The notes under the pieces were generated by a model. That model was not told the origin of the DNA, searched no databases, and was given only the letters and a program-made list of their open reading frames with translations. A program made the position numbers and the translations under genes. A stretch of 40,228 nt of DNA from Sphaerochaetaceae bacterium. GTDB lineage: Bacteria; Spirochaetota; Spirochaetia; Sphaerochaetales; Sphaerochaetaceae. The stretch spans positions 1 through 40,228 of the forward strand of contig JAILPZ010000039.1 of the NCBI GenBank assembly GCA_024699225.1. The letters run 5' to 3'. Of the stretch, positions 1 through 8,590 are shown in pieces. The first letter of the stretch is position 1, and every line of letters starts with the position of its first letter.

Positions 1-296
1 TGGGTTGTTGGAGCCTGAGTGTGGCCAATCTGGCCCCAGGAGACAACCCTGTCATTCTTGAAGGAAATCTTGTAGTCAACCTCATCCTCTGCCCAGACAG
101 AAGAGGGAACGTAGTAAACATAGAAATCAGTCTCTGTTTCGCCATCGTAACCTGTTGAGTTGGGCCTTCCGTAAAGGGAAAGAACCTCACTTCTTGTCAT
201 GCCCACATAGAGCTTGTTAAAAGAGCTTACGGACATACATGAAACAAGACAGACAACTGCAAGAACTGCAACTGCAAAAATCAGAGCTTTTTTCAT
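1..296 (-). CDS. BamE/SmpA-like outer-membrane lipoprotein (partial)
   Basis: The gene runs off the left edge, so only the first 98 codons are present. The start is ATG at 294-296 with an AGGAGG ribosome-binding site at 305-310. The protein opens with a short basic head (MKKA) and a hydrophobic stretch ending in a lipobox, LVSC, with Cys20 as the predicted lipidated residue. After it comes YVGMTRSEVLSLYGRPN, which resembles the SmpA/OmlA (BamE) fold signature (GMT...V...GxP). By inference this is a small lipoprotein exported and lipidated by the Lgt pathway, whose gene lies nearby at 3601. Membership of the Bam complex is not shown; many small spirochaete lipoproteins share this fold. It is probably co-transcribed with gpmI, which ends 20 bases upstream. 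Confidence 0.7.
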   Translation of the reverse strand, partial: MKKALIFAVAVLAVVCLVSCMSVSSFNKLYVGMTRSEVLSLYGRPNSTGYDGETETDFYVYYVPSSVWAEDEVDYKISFKNDRVVSWGQIGHTQAPTT

Positions 297-316
297 TTTA
301 CTTTCCTCCTGATGTG

Positions 317-1966
317 TCAGTTGAACTTTACAACACACGGATCGTAGTCTGCAGGCGGTACAAAGCCGAGCATGGACATACAGGTTGCAGCAATTGAGCT
401 GATTCCCAGACCCTCTGCAAGATCCTTGCTGTATTCGCCATTGTAACACGGGTCGTAAACAATGAACGGAACAAGGTTGAGAGAGTGGCTTGTCTTTGGC
501 TTTGGCTCTCCGTTTGCGTCCTTTGAAACTGATCCGTCTTTCTTGTGCTCGACCATATCATCTGCATTTCCGTGGTCTGCTGTGATAAGAAGAACGCCAC
601 CGGCCTTCTCTACTGCTTCACGGATTCTGCCAATCTGAAGGTCCATGCCTTCCATTGAACAGACAACAGCCTCAAAGACTCCTGTGTGTCCTACCATATC
701 TCCGTTGGGGAAGTTGAGCTTGATAAAGCTGTACTTTCCGTCTTCAATCTCCTTGATTACGCGGTCGGCAATCTCAGCACACTTCATCCACGGGCGCTGT
801 TCGAAAGGAACAATATCTGAAGGAATCTCAACGTATTCCTCAAGCTTGTCGTCAAACTTTCCGCTCTTGTTTCCGTTAAAGAAGTATGTAACATGACCGA
901 ACTTCTGGGTCTCTGAAATGCTGAACTGCTTTACGCCGCTTGCACACAGATATTCTGCCATGGTTCTGTCGATTGAAGGAGGATTAACGAGGAACTGATG
1001 AGGAACGTGGAGGTCTCCGTCATATTCCATCATGCCGGCGTACTCTACCTTTGGTTTTCTCTTTCTGTCAAACTCTGTAAGAGTCTCAGCGTCAAAGGCC
1101 TTGGAAATCTCAAGAGCTCTGTCGCCTCTGAAGTTAAAGAGGATAAATGAGTCTCCGTCCTCTACTGTTCCAACAGGCTTTCCGTCCTTTGCAACAACGA
1201 AAGGAGGAAGATCCTGGTCAATTGCACCGGTTTCCTTTCTCAGTGTCTCAATAGCTTCATGGGCACTTGCAAACTGCCTGCCCTCACCGAGAACGTGTGT
1301 TTCCCAGCCCTTGCGGACCATGTCCCAGTTGGCGTTGTATCTGTCCATGGTAATAACCATTCTTCCGCCGCCTGATGCAATCTGACCGTCAAATGTGCCG
1401 TCTGCTGAGAGGTCCTTCAAAAAGTCTGCAAAAGGATCAAAATAATCAAGAGCAGATGTCGGATCTACGTCTCTTCCGTCGAGAAGAGCATGAACTCTGA
1501 CCTTCTTAACTCCTTCTTTCTTGGCCTCAACAATCATGTCCTTAAGGTTCTTGATGTGACTGTGGACGTTACCGTCTGAAAGAAGACCCAGAAAGTGAAG
1601 GGTTCCGTTTGTCTTTTTTACATTATCAACAAGCTTTTTCCATGTTGCACCTTCGAACATGGCACCTGTTTCAATTGAAGTGGCTACAAGCTTGGCGCCC
1701 TGAGCAAAAACTCTTCCGCAGCCCATTGCGTTGTGTCCTACCTCGCTGTTTCCCATATCTGCATCTGTAGGAAGACCTACAGCTGTTCCATGAGCCTTAA
1801 GCTTTGTCCACGGACATGTGGCGAAAAGCTTATCAAGGTTCTTTGTCATGGCCTGCTTGACGGCGTCTCCGTCTTCATACTTGCCAAAACCAACTCCATC
1901 CATAATCAGAAGAACTACCGGGCCCTTTCTGTTAATTTTTCCACTCTGTTTGAGTTTCTCAACCAT
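317..1966 (-). CDS. gpmI: 2,3-bisphosphoglycerate-independent phosphoglycerate mutase
   Basis: This enzyme interconverts 3- and 2-phosphoglycerate in glycolysis and gluconeogenesis in the cytoplasm, using two Mn ions and a phosphoserine intermediate. The 549-residue protein has the alkaline-phosphatase-superfamily architecture: the metal-binding MDG near residue 23, the catalytic serine (Ser74) in GNSEVGHNAMG, the substrate-domain motif LLDGRDVDP, and the C-terminal metal cluster TADHGNADDM. Its length is slightly above the usual 510 residues. The ATG at 1964-1966 is preceded by AGGAGG, and the upstream protease gene stops 5 bases before it, so the two are probably co-transcribed. Nothing looks damaged. 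Confidence 0.97.
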   Translation of the reverse strand: MVEKLKQSGKINRKGPVVLLIMDGVGFGKYEDGDAVKQAMTKNLDKLFATCPWTKLKAHGTAVGLPTDADMGNSEVGHNAMGCGRVFAQGAKLVATSIETGAMFEGATWKKLVDNVKKTNGTLHFLGLLSDGNVHSHIKNLKDMIVEAKKEGVKKVRVHALLDGRDVDPTSALDYFDPFADFLKDLSADGTFDGQIASGGGRMVITMDRYNANWDMVRKGWETHVLGEGRQFASAHEAIETLRKETGAIDQDLPPFVVAKDGKPVGTVEDGDSFILFNFRGDRALEISKAFDAETLTEFDRKRKPKVEYAGMMEYDGDLHVPHQFLVNPPSIDRTMAEYLCASGVKQFSISETQKFGHVTYFFNGNKSGKFDDKLEEYVEIPSDIVPFEQRPWMKCAEIADRVIKEIEDGKYSFIKLNFPNGDMVGHTGVFEAVVCSMEGMDLQIGRIREAVEKAGGVLLITADHGNADDMVEHKKDGSVSKDANGEPKPKTSHSLNLVPFIVYDPCYNGEYSKDLAEGLGISSIAATCMSMLGFVPPADYDPCVVKFN

Positions 1967-1971
1967 ATTGA

Positions 1972-3483
1972 TTATTTATCCTCCTGAAGAAATTCGATTG
2001 CCGCCCTAAGCTGGGAATCGAACCACGTATCGCATACTGGCTGCTCATCGTATGTCATTCTACTATAATATTCTGTCTGCACAATAGCCTGAAGAATTTC
2101 TGCTGAAAGTCCCGTATTCGGGTTTTCCCTTACAAACAGATCAACATTTTCTATTGTATATTCACTGTGAAGATCAACAAAGTCCTCTGCATTGGTGCTG
2201 TTGAGCATTTCAACATAGGCATCTGCCATTTCCTCTGTGACAACCAGGGAAGGAACAAGAATATCCGGCTCAACTCCAACTTCATGAATTGCTTTTCCTG
2301 AAGGTGGAATAAAAGTTGCTATGGTAACGGATGTATCTGCCTTACCGTAGGTGGAAATGGCCTGCATAATGCCCTTTCCATAGGTCTGTGCTCCTACAAT
2401 TGTAGCCCTTCCCGTGTCTTTCAGAGTAGCTGCAAGAATTTCTGAAGAACTTGCACTGTTCTCGTTAACTACAACAGCCACCTTCATGGACGGGTCTACA
2501 AGAAGATTGCTGCTTGCCCACATCTCATAGTTGTTTGAACTGTCCTTGTACTCAACAGTAAGAAGCTTTGTTGAGGCAACAAACATGTCTGCTATTGCAA
2601 GACTTGAATCCACCACGCCTCCCGGGCAGTCACGAAGGTCTATCACAAGACTCTTCATTCCCTCAGAGAGAAGCTTCTCAATGGCAGCCTTTGTATCATC
2701 AGCAGTCTTCTGGTAGAACTGAAGAATCTTAATGTAGCCTATGTCAGTGTTCTCAATCATGGTTGAGACTACTGCAGGAACATCTACCTTGGCTCTTGTG
2801 AATGTCTGCTCAAATGTGGCGCTGCCTCTGAGGATGGTAAGGGTTACTGTTGTACCTATTTCTCCCTTGATTCTCTTTGAACACTCTGTTCCGTCCAGCT
2901 CTATAACACTCTCTCCGTCTATGTGTGTAATCATGTCTCCGGCCTTAAGTCCGCCGTAGGCTGCAGGAGAGGACGGGAAAACCTGCTGTATGTTACAGTA
3001 GATTGTGCTCGGATCTTCCGGGTCCTGATATTCAAGGTATGTCTTGGAGAGGTAAAAACCAATTCCGGCATAGGTTCCGAGATTATCTTCCTCGTAGTCT
3101 TTTGCCTCGTCAGCTGTCACATAGTAGGTATACTTGTCTCCCAGGGCGTCAAACATGGCTGTGGCCATGGCGTCATAAACAGCATCATAGTCTATATCCC
3201 ACAGATACTGGTCATCCAGGTACTTGTACAACCTGGCCAGGGAGTTCATGTCATTCTGTATTCTGGCTGCTCCGGACTGTGAAGCAGTTTTTTCAACGGT
3301 TGTGGTCGTTGTAGTTGAAGTCGATGTGCTCTTTGGAGCTTCTATATTCTCAACAACAAGAGGATACTTTTCTGTTTCCAGTTTTTCATATATTCCGTCT
3401 GAAAAAACAGGAAGGCCTGCAAGCAGAAAAACTGTCAAAACAGCAAGAAATATCTTAAGTTTTAAATTCTTTACATCTTTCAT
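1972..3483 (-). CDS. ctpA: C-terminal processing protease, S41 family
   Basis: This is a membrane-anchored or periplasmic serine protease that trims C termini of exported proteins. The N terminus has a basic head and one hydrophobic segment (about residues 9-27), then a Thr/Ser-rich linker, a DALGDKYTYY segment typical of the family, a PDZ domain (about residues 140-220) and the S41 core. The Ser-Lys dyad is visible: the serine in ENSASSSEI (about Ser345) and the lysine in TYGKG (about Lys370). I prefer ATG at 3481-3483 (503 residues), with AAGGTG about 12 bases upstream; an in-frame GTG at 3498 would add five residues. It directly precedes gpmI. The exact substrate cannot be read from sequence. 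Confidence 0.93.
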   Translation of the reverse strand: MKDVKNLKLKIFLAVLTVFLLAGLPVFSDGIYEKLETEKYPLVVENIEAPKSTSTSTTTTTTVEKTASQSGAARIQNDMNSLARLYKYLDDQYLWDIDYDAVYDAMATAMFDALGDKYTYYVTADEAKDYEEDNLGTYAGIGFYLSKTYLEYQDPEDPSTIYCNIQQVFPSSPAAYGGLKAGDMITHIDGESVIELDGTECSKRIKGEIGTTVTLTILRGSATFEQTFTRAKVDVPAVVSTMIENTDIGYIKILQFYQKTADDTKAAIEKLLSEGMKSLVIDLRDCPGGVVDSSLAIADMFVASTKLLTVEYKDSSNNYEMWASSNLLVDPSMKVAVVVNENSASSSEILAATLKDTGRATIVGAQTYGKGIMQAISTYGKADTSVTIATFIPPSGKAIHEVGVEPDILVPSLVVTEEMADAYVEMLNSTNAEDFVDLHSEYTIENVDLFVRENPNTGLSAEILQAIVQTEYYSRMTYDEQPVCDTWFDSQLRAAIEFLQEDK

Positions 3484-3564
3484 GGGTAAAATATACACCT
3501 TTTACATACAAAATATCAAAGCCATGGAAACAGTTACATAAAAATACATATACCGGTGTAATTG

Positions 3565-3593
3565 TTGCAAAGCCCCTTTTCTCTCATTAAACT
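3565..3593 (+). promoter_or_regulatory. Candidate promoter for lgt, predicting a leaderless mRNA
   Basis: TTGCAA (3565-3570), a 17-base spacer and TAAACT (3588-3593) form a modest sigma70-like promoter. The expected transcription start is about 3600, and the lgt ATG is at 3601. No Shine-Dalgarno sequence precedes that ATG. The hexamers match the consensus at only 4 of 6 positions each, so this is an inference. Confidence 0.4.
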
Positions 3594-3600
3594 TAGAGCC

Positions 3601-4590
3601 ATGCTTTATGTTGATTTTCCGTCATGGATAAGTCCGACGGTTGTTTCATTTCTTCCGGTCAGATGGTACGCAGTTATGTACCTTGTGGCCTTTGCAATTG
3701 CCTATGTTTTCTTTAGAAAAAGATGTAAGAACGGGGCTCTCGGATACATGGATGAAGATAAGGGCTCTACCCTTTTTATCTATGTAATTGTGGGCCTTAT
3801 TCTCGGAGCAAGAATCTTCTCCGTTCTTTTCTACGACGGGACAACATACTACTGGACCCACCCGTGGATGATATTCTGGCCTTTCAGAAACGGCTCCTTT
3901 GTAGGCCTTCCGGGAATGAGCTACCACGGCGGAGTTGTAGGCGGTGTTATAGGCGGCCTTATCTTTGCAAGAAAATACGGCTACAGATTCTTTGATGTTG
4001 CAGACGCCCTTATTCCCGGCATACCGCTGGGATACACATTCGGAAGACTTGGAAACTTCATAAACGGAGAACTCTGGGGCCGCTGTACAGGCACTTCCTA
4101 CGGCATGATCTTCCCCGACGCTCCGTCTTTTTCAACTTCAATTGACTGGGTAAGAAAAGCTGCAGAAGCTGCCGGCATGACATATACAGAAGGAGGTATG
4201 ATTAACCTCCCGCGTCACCCGTCACAGCTGTATGAAGCTTTCTTTGAGGGTATTTTCCTCTTTGTTGTTCTCTGGTTCTTCCTCTGCCCGCTTGCAGAAA
4301 AGAAAAAGTTCGGAAGGGGCTTTATCACAGGCTCCTACTTTGCAGGCTACGGGCTTGTCAGATTTATAATTGAGTATTTCAGGGAACCGGACTCCCAGCT
4401 GGGTTTCATTATTGCCCTCGGTAAGGAAACAGAGCCTACCGCCCTCTTTAAATCCCTTCTTAATATTTCAATGGGCCAGATTCTCTGCTTTATAATGATA
4501 GTTGGCGGAGTTCTCATAGCCCTTTGGGGTCTTAAGCAGGAGAAGACTGTTTTTAAAACACCTAAAGCACAGAAAAGGAATAAAAAATGA
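3601..4590 (+). CDS. lgt: Prolipoprotein diacylglyceryl transferase
   Basis: Lgt is an inner-membrane enzyme that transfers diacylglycerol from phosphatidylglycerol to the lipobox cysteine of prolipoproteins, the first step of lipoprotein maturation. The 329-residue protein has several hydrophobic helices, the SYHGG motif, and the family signature GRLGNFINGELWGR with its essential Arg, Asn and Glu. A second conserved region, LPRHPSQLYEAFFEG, follows. The C terminus is a basic tail rich in Lys. I chose ATG at 3601 because homologues begin close to this YVDFPSWISP segment; a TTG at 3562 would add 13 poorly conserved residues. The stop overlaps the next start as ATGA, indicating translational coupling to the peptidase gene. 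Confidence 0.96.
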   Translation: MLYVDFPSWISPTVVSFLPVRWYAVMYLVAFAIAYVFFRKRCKNGALGYMDEDKGSTLFIYVIVGLILGARIFSVLFYDGTTYYWTHPWMIFWPFRNGSFVGLPGMSYHGGVVGGVIGGLIFARKYGYRFFDVADALIPGIPLGYTFGRLGNFINGELWGRCTGTSYGMIFPDAPSFSTSIDWVRKAAEAAGMTYTEGGMINLPRHPSQLYEAFFEGIFLFVVLWFFLCPLAEKKKFGRGFITGSYFAGYGLVRFIIEYFREPDSQLGFIIALGKETEPTALFKSLLNISMGQILCFIMIVGGVLIALWGLKQEKTVFKTPKAQKRNKK

Positions 4591-6350
4591 ATATAAATGA
4601 AAGAGTTGAGGCTCTCAGAGCCCTGATGAAAAGAGACGGCCTTTCAGCCTGGATTATCAACGGAACAGATCCTCATGAAAGTGAATATGTAAGTCCCCGC
4701 TGGCAGAGCAGATGCTGGATCAGCGGTTTTTCCGGCAGCGCAGGAACAGTAATAATTACAGAAGAAAAGGCCCTTATCTGGGTTGATTCAAGATACTTTG
4801 TCCAGTGCGCAAGACAGATTCAGGGAACCTGTTTTGAAATGAAAAAATCAAACGGACCTGAAGCCTCAAGTCCCTCTGAATATCTTAAGAAAACCTTCTG
4901 TAACGGAGAGAAAATAGGAATTGCTTCCGAAACACTGATGATTCAGGCCGGGAGAAACTACAGAAAGGCAGGCCTTAACATCTGCGCATCAGATGATCTT
5001 CTGAACGAGATCTGGACAGACAGACCCCAGATGCCGACCACAGCAGTTGAAAAGCTTGGTAAAAAGCTTACAGGAGAAAGCTCAGAGAGTAAGATTGCAA
5101 GACTCAGGGAAAAGGCTGCAGAGAATAAGGAAGACTACCTTCTTATCTCCTCTCTTGATGATATAGCATGGATTCTTAACATGAGGGCTTCTGACGTAGA
5201 AGATACTCCTGTCTTCCTTTCACACCTTCTTGTAGGAAAGGATACAGTTAAGCTCTTTACTCCTCCCTGCCGTTTTGAAAACTACGATATTTCAAAGGAA
5301 GTTTTTGAACTGTATGACTATGAAGATACAGCTGAGGAGCTTTCAAAACTCTCAGACTGCACTCTGCGCCTTAACCCATCCAGGATTAACATGCAGCTTT
5401 ACAATGCCCTTTCTCCCTCTGTAAAAATCAGTGAAGGAGAAGAGTATTCAACTCTCTTTAAGGCCTGCAAGAACAAAACAGAGCTTCAGGGAATGAGAAC
5501 AGCCCACATCCTTGACGGTGTGGCACTGGTAAACTTCCTTTCAGATGTTGAGAGAAACAAAAAGAAGGACGGATACTACTCAGAAGTTTCAATTGCAAAG
5601 GCTCTTTCAGATGAAAGAGAACTTGAAGAAGACTACCTGGGCCCTTCCTTCTCTACAATAGCAGGCTTTGCTGATCACGGAGCTGTTGTACACTACAGCG
5701 CAACAGAAGAGACAGACAAGAAGATTGAAGGCAACGGCCTTCTCGTTCTCGACTCCGGCGGACAGTACAAATACGGAACCACAGATATTACAAGAACCCT
5801 GCTCTTTGGAAGAGCTACAAAGCAACAGAAGGTAGACTATACTAATGTACTTAAAGGCCATCTGGCCCTCGCTTCCCAGGTCTTCCCTGAAGGAACAGAC
5901 GGCCACCAGCTGGATATCCTGGCCCATATGTTCCTGTGGAATGAAGGCCTTTCCTTCTTCCATGGAACAGGACACGGAGTCGGACACCGCCTTGCAGTAC
6001 ATGAAGGACCCCAGAGAATCTCAGCTCATCCGGCTGCCGCAGGAATACCTCTCAGAGAAGGAATGGTTCTAAGTGATGAGCCGGGTCTTTACCGCGAGGG
6101 AAGTCACGGAATCCGTATTGAGAATCTTGTTGCAGTTGTAAAGGACAAAAAGACAGAGTTCGGACAGTTTTTAACCTTTGAACAGCTTACATGCTGTCCT
6201 TATGAAAGACGCCTCATAGTCAGGGAAATGCTCACAGAGCGTGAGATAGAAATGGTTAACAGCTACCATCAGTGGGTTTACGACATGCTTTCTCCTCTTG
6301 TAGAAAAGCGTGCCCTCTCCTACCTGAAAAAGGCAACAAAAAAACTATGA
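4587..6350 (+). CDS. pepP: Xaa-Pro aminopeptidase (aminopeptidase P family, M24B)
   Basis: This is a cytoplasmic dinuclear-metal peptidase that removes N-terminal residues preceding proline. At 587 residues it is the long, three-domain form: two creatinase-type N-terminal domains (about residues 1-300) and a C-terminal pita-bread domain. The metal ligands are recognisable: Asp in LVLDSGGQYKYGTTDITRT (two Asp), His in FHGTGHGVGH, Glu in SDEPGLY and Glu in GIRIENL. A C-terminal extension after CPYERRLI is typical of the long family. The gene overlaps lgt by 4 bases and its stop overlaps the rsmE start by 3, so lgt-pepP-rsmE reads as one coupled unit. The gene symbol is by family; the enzyme has not been distinguished from other long aminopeptidase P proteins. 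Confidence 0.92.
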   Translation: MNINERVEALRALMKRDGLSAWIINGTDPHESEYVSPRWQSRCWISGFSGSAGTVIITEEKALIWVDSRYFVQCARQIQGTCFEMKKSNGPEASSPSEYLKKTFCNGEKIGIASETLMIQAGRNYRKAGLNICASDDLLNEIWTDRPQMPTTAVEKLGKKLTGESSESKIARLREKAAENKEDYLLISSLDDIAWILNMRASDVEDTPVFLSHLLVGKDTVKLFTPPCRFENYDISKEVFELYDYEDTAEELSKLSDCTLRLNPSRINMQLYNALSPSVKISEGEEYSTLFKACKNKTELQGMRTAHILDGVALVNFLSDVERNKKKDGYYSEVSIAKALSDERELEEDYLGPSFSTIAGFADHGAVVHYSATEETDKKIEGNGLLVLDSGGQYKYGTTDITRTLLFGRATKQQKVDYTNVLKGHLALASQVFPEGTDGHQLDILAHMFLWNEGLSFFHGTGHGVGHRLAVHEGPQRISAHPAAAGIPLREGMVLSDEPGLYREGSHGIRIENLVAVVKDKKTEFGQFLTFEQLTCCPYERRLIVREMLTEREIEMVNSYHQWVYDMLSPLVEKRALSYLKKATKKL

Positions 6351-7126
6351 GACTCTTTCTCCTCCCACCGGAATTCCACGGCCAGAACTCACTGACTCTT
6401 ACAGGAAGCGACAGTAACTACATAGTAAACGTACTGCGCCTTAAGGAAGGCCGTCAGATAACCGGCAGGGACAGAGAAGGAAAAACATACCTTCTTACAG
6501 TTGAGAAGATAAAAAAGGGAAGCTGTACACTCTCTGCAGAGCCTCTTGAAGAAGCTGTAGAGACAACAGACGCCCTGCCCGATTCAAGGCCCGAGAAAAC
6601 CATTGTTTTATACCAGTGTCTGCCAAAGGGCCGCAAAATGGACGAGATAATAAAGCGGGCAACTGAAATGGGAGTTCGGGCAATAGTTCCTGTTAAGAGC
6701 AAAAACTGTGTTGCAGAAATTTCTGACTCTGCAACAAAAAGCAGCCGTTACAGCTCCCTTGTCAGGGAGGCTGTACAGCAGAGCGGAAGCCTTGTTCCCA
6801 CAGAGGTCTGTGAAAGCATAACTCTTGAGGAGATTCCTCAGCATTTCAAATCAAAATCCGGCCAAAAGCTCTGCGGTCTTTTTTTTCACCAGAATAAACT
6901 TGAAGAGAATCAGAAAAACCTTCTTTCCCTCCTTGAGGATCCTGAAAACAGGGACTGCGTCTACGCTGTAGTAGTAGGTCCTGAAGGCGGATTTGAAGAG
7001 AGCGAATGCCGTTTTCTCATGGAGAATTCTTTTCACCCGGTTCTTCTTAAAACAAACATACTTCGCTGTGAAACAGCAGCTCTATACGCAGTAGCTGCCA
7101 TTCAGACTATTTCTGAGAGTCTTTGA
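6347..7126 (+). CDS. rsmE: 16S rRNA (uracil(1498)-N3)-methyltransferase
   Basis: RsmE methylates N3 of U1498 in helix 44 of 16S rRNA using S-adenosylmethionine. The protein (259 residues) has an N-terminal PUA-like RNA-binding part (HVLR-type motif seen here as IVNVLRLKEG) and a C-terminal SPOUT/trefoil-knot domain. The knot motifs are clear: CLPKGRKMDEIIKRATEMGV, VVVGPEGGFEESE and LKTNILRCETAALYA. The start is ATG at 6347, overlapping the pepP stop; longer in-frame readings within pepP add residues that do not fit the family. It is the last gene of the coupled lgt-pepP-rsmE unit and is followed by a long AT-rich gap. Confidence 0.95.
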   Translation: MRLFLLPPEFHGQNSLTLTGSDSNYIVNVLRLKEGRQITGRDREGKTYLLTVEKIKKGSCTLSAEPLEEAVETTDALPDSRPEKTIVLYQCLPKGRKMDEIIKRATEMGVRAIVPVKSKNCVAEISDSATKSSRYSSLVREAVQQSGSLVPTEVCESITLEEIPQHFKSKSGQKLCGLFFHQNKLEENQKNLLSLLEDPENRDCVYAVVVGPEGGFEESECRFLMENSFHPVLLKTNILRCETAALYAVAAIQTISESL

Positions 7127-7136
7127 AACATTTTTT

Positions 7137-7161
7137 CAACAGCTTGTGCAATTCCTGTGCA
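7137..7161 (+). repeat. 25-bp direct repeat, copy 1
   Basis: This copy is identical to 7366-7390, 229 bp downstream. The unit holds two TGTGCA hexamers (7145-7150 and 7156-7161) separated by ATTCC, so they are 11 bp apart, about one helical turn. The last hexamer overlaps the DnaA-box-like TTATGCACA (minus strand, 7156-7164). Confidence 0.9.
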
Positions 7162-7365
7162 TAACTTTACTTAACAAACGTTTTTTATTGTTCCGTTTTT
7201 AGAACATTTTCATTAAAAAGCTATATAAGTTTTAAATAATCAGCAAATAATTATTTATTATTATTTCTTTTATATATAAAAATTTAACTATATTTGTACC
7301 AGTTTGTGTTCTTTTTGTTCCACCTTTGTTGCAAAGCTTCCGTACAAATAATTTAAAGAATCTCA

Positions 7366-7390
7366 CAACAGCTTGTGCAATTCCTGTGCA
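7366..7390 (+). repeat. 25-bp direct repeat, copy 2
   Basis: Identical to 7137-7161. Its TGTGCA hexamers are at 7374-7379 and 7385-7390. The flanking sequences of the two copies differ, so the identity ends at the unit boundaries. Confidence 0.9.
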
Positions 7391-7473
7391 ATAGTGTGTG
7401 TAAAACTTTCCATTTAATACACTTTTTTCTGTTATAACATGAAGATACAAAAATTTTACCTGATAGCTGAACA

Positions 7474-7509
7474 ACACAATTTCTAATCTTAATAATTGTG
7501 TGATAGAAT
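7474..7509 (+). promoter_or_regulatory. Extended -10 promoter with overlapping inverted repeat, upstream of PfkB kinase
   Basis: TGATAGAAT (7501-7509) is an extended -10 (TGn plus TAGAAT) with no good -35. It places the transcription start at about 7516, the A of the kinase ATG. The inverted repeat ACACAATT (7474-7481) / AATTGTGT (7494-7501) has a 12-base spacer and runs into the TG of the -10, so a bound protein could block polymerase. This is an operator candidate by inference. Confidence 0.4.
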
Positions 7510-7515
7510 ATCCTC

Positions 7516-8535
7516 ATGAAAAACGAGACTCCATTTGTCTATGGGATAGGGAATCCTCTCATAGATGTTATTGTTTCTGTATCAGATAAAGAACTGCGTG
7601 ACCTTGGTCTTTACAAGGGAACCATGAATCTTGTTGACGTTAATAAGCGTCTCGAGCTTTCTTCCTTCATAAGCAAAAACAAGAAGCCCTCCTACTCCTG
7701 CGGCGGCTCCTGCCCGAACACAATCATTACCTTAAGCGCAATGGGCGTAAAAACGGCCCTTGGCGGCAAAGTTGGAAATGATGAATACGGTGAAATATAC
7801 AGAAAGAATCTCAAGGCACTGGGCGTTCTGGACAATCTGGGGAAGTCTGACAATCCTACAGGTTCCTCCATCATCCTAATCACTCCTGATTCAGACAGGA
7901 CCATGAACACCTTCCTGGGGGCCAACAGGGACTTCTGTGTTTCTGATATAGATGAGCAGACTCTTAAAAAGGCTGACTTCTTTCACTTCACCGGCTACAT
8001 GCTGGATACAAAGAATCAGACAGAGGCAATTTACAAAGCCATAGATATAGCAAAAACTGCCGGAGCTAAAATCTCGTTTGACATAGCAGATCAGTTTGCC
8101 GTAGGCAGAAACAGAGACGCCTTCCTGGAGATTATAAAATCAAGCTGCGATGTTGTTTTTGCAAACAAGGAAGAGGCAAGAATCATGTTCGACAACTACG
8201 ACCCTGAGCTCTGCTGCAAGAGCATGGGCAAGCTCTGTGAGACAGCCATTGTCAAAAACGGAAAGAAGGGTTCGTTTATCTCCTATAGAGGCGAGATGTT
8301 TGAAATCCCGGTCAAGGGCCCGTCCGTTCCGGTAGACACCACAGGTGCCGGAGATACATACGCAGCAGGTTTCCTGTACGGACTTTGCAACGGCATGGAT
8401 GTAGTTGAAAGCGGTACAATTGCCTCCGTTCTTGCCGGCCAGATTATAAAGCAGGTAGGAGCTCAGTTCTCAGAGAAAAAGAGTGCTGAACTCAGGGAAC
8501 TGCTGGCTTCCGGAAAGTGGCGAGATATAAAATAA
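7516..8535 (+). CDS. PfkB-family carbohydrate/nucleoside kinase
   Basis: This is a ribokinase-fold ATP-dependent kinase of 339 residues. The N-terminal part has the family's substrate motif region (GNPLIDVIVSVSD, CGGSCPNTIITLSAMG, GKVGNDEYG), and the C terminus carries signature 2, VDTTGAGDTYAAGFLYG, with the catalytic Asp and the anion hole. The overall pattern (long N-terminal region, GANRDF, ISFDIAD) is closest to the adenosine-kinase-like group, but sugar kinases of this family look similar, so the substrate is left open. The ATG at 7516 has no Shine-Dalgarno sequence, and the extended -10 just upstream predicts a leaderless transcript. A bidirectional terminator follows. Confidence 0.88.
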   Translation: MKNETPFVYGIGNPLIDVIVSVSDKELRDLGLYKGTMNLVDVNKRLELSSFISKNKKPSYSCGGSCPNTIITLSAMGVKTALGGKVGNDEYGEIYRKNLKALGVLDNLGKSDNPTGSSIILITPDSDRTMNTFLGANRDFCVSDIDEQTLKKADFFHFTGYMLDTKNQTEAIYKAIDIAKTAGAKISFDIADQFAVGRNRDAFLEIIKSSCDVVFANKEEARIMFDNYDPELCCKSMGKLCETAIVKNGKKGSFISYRGEMFEIPVKGPSVPVDTTGAGDTYAAGFLYGLCNGMDVVESGTIASVLAGQIIKQVGAQFSEKKSAELRELLASGKWRDIK

Positions 8536-8540
8536 GAAGA

Positions 8541-8575
8541 AAAAACCCGTTCTGGTCTTCCAAAACGGGTTTTCT
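8541..8575. terminator. Bidirectional intrinsic terminator
   Basis: The stem AAAACCCGTT (8542-8551) / AACGGGTTTT (8564-8573) has a 12-base loop, with A-rich sequence before it and T-rich after. It sits between the convergent kinase and khpB genes and can end transcription on both strands. Confidence 0.85.
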
Positions 8576-8590
8576 TGTATTTACAGGTTA

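Larger units (their letters stand above)
7127..7515. other. AT-rich 389-bp gap with repeats and DnaA-box-like sites
   Basis: No convincing coding sequence was found here on either strand. The gap is very AT-rich (long A/T runs around 7230-7285). It carries two copies of a 25-bp direct repeat, two sites matching the relaxed DnaA-box pattern TTWTNCACA on the minus strand (TTATGCACA at 7156-7164 and TTTTACACA at 7397-7405), and an inverted repeat and promoter just before the kinase gene. It could be a regulatory region, hold a small RNA, or be an origin-like or DnaA-titration site. The sequence alone does not decide between these. Confidence 0.6.

Noticed and set aside
7137-7390. 25-bp repeats as a CRISPR array
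   Set aside because: There are only two copies, 229 bp apart, with no regular spacers and no cas genes.
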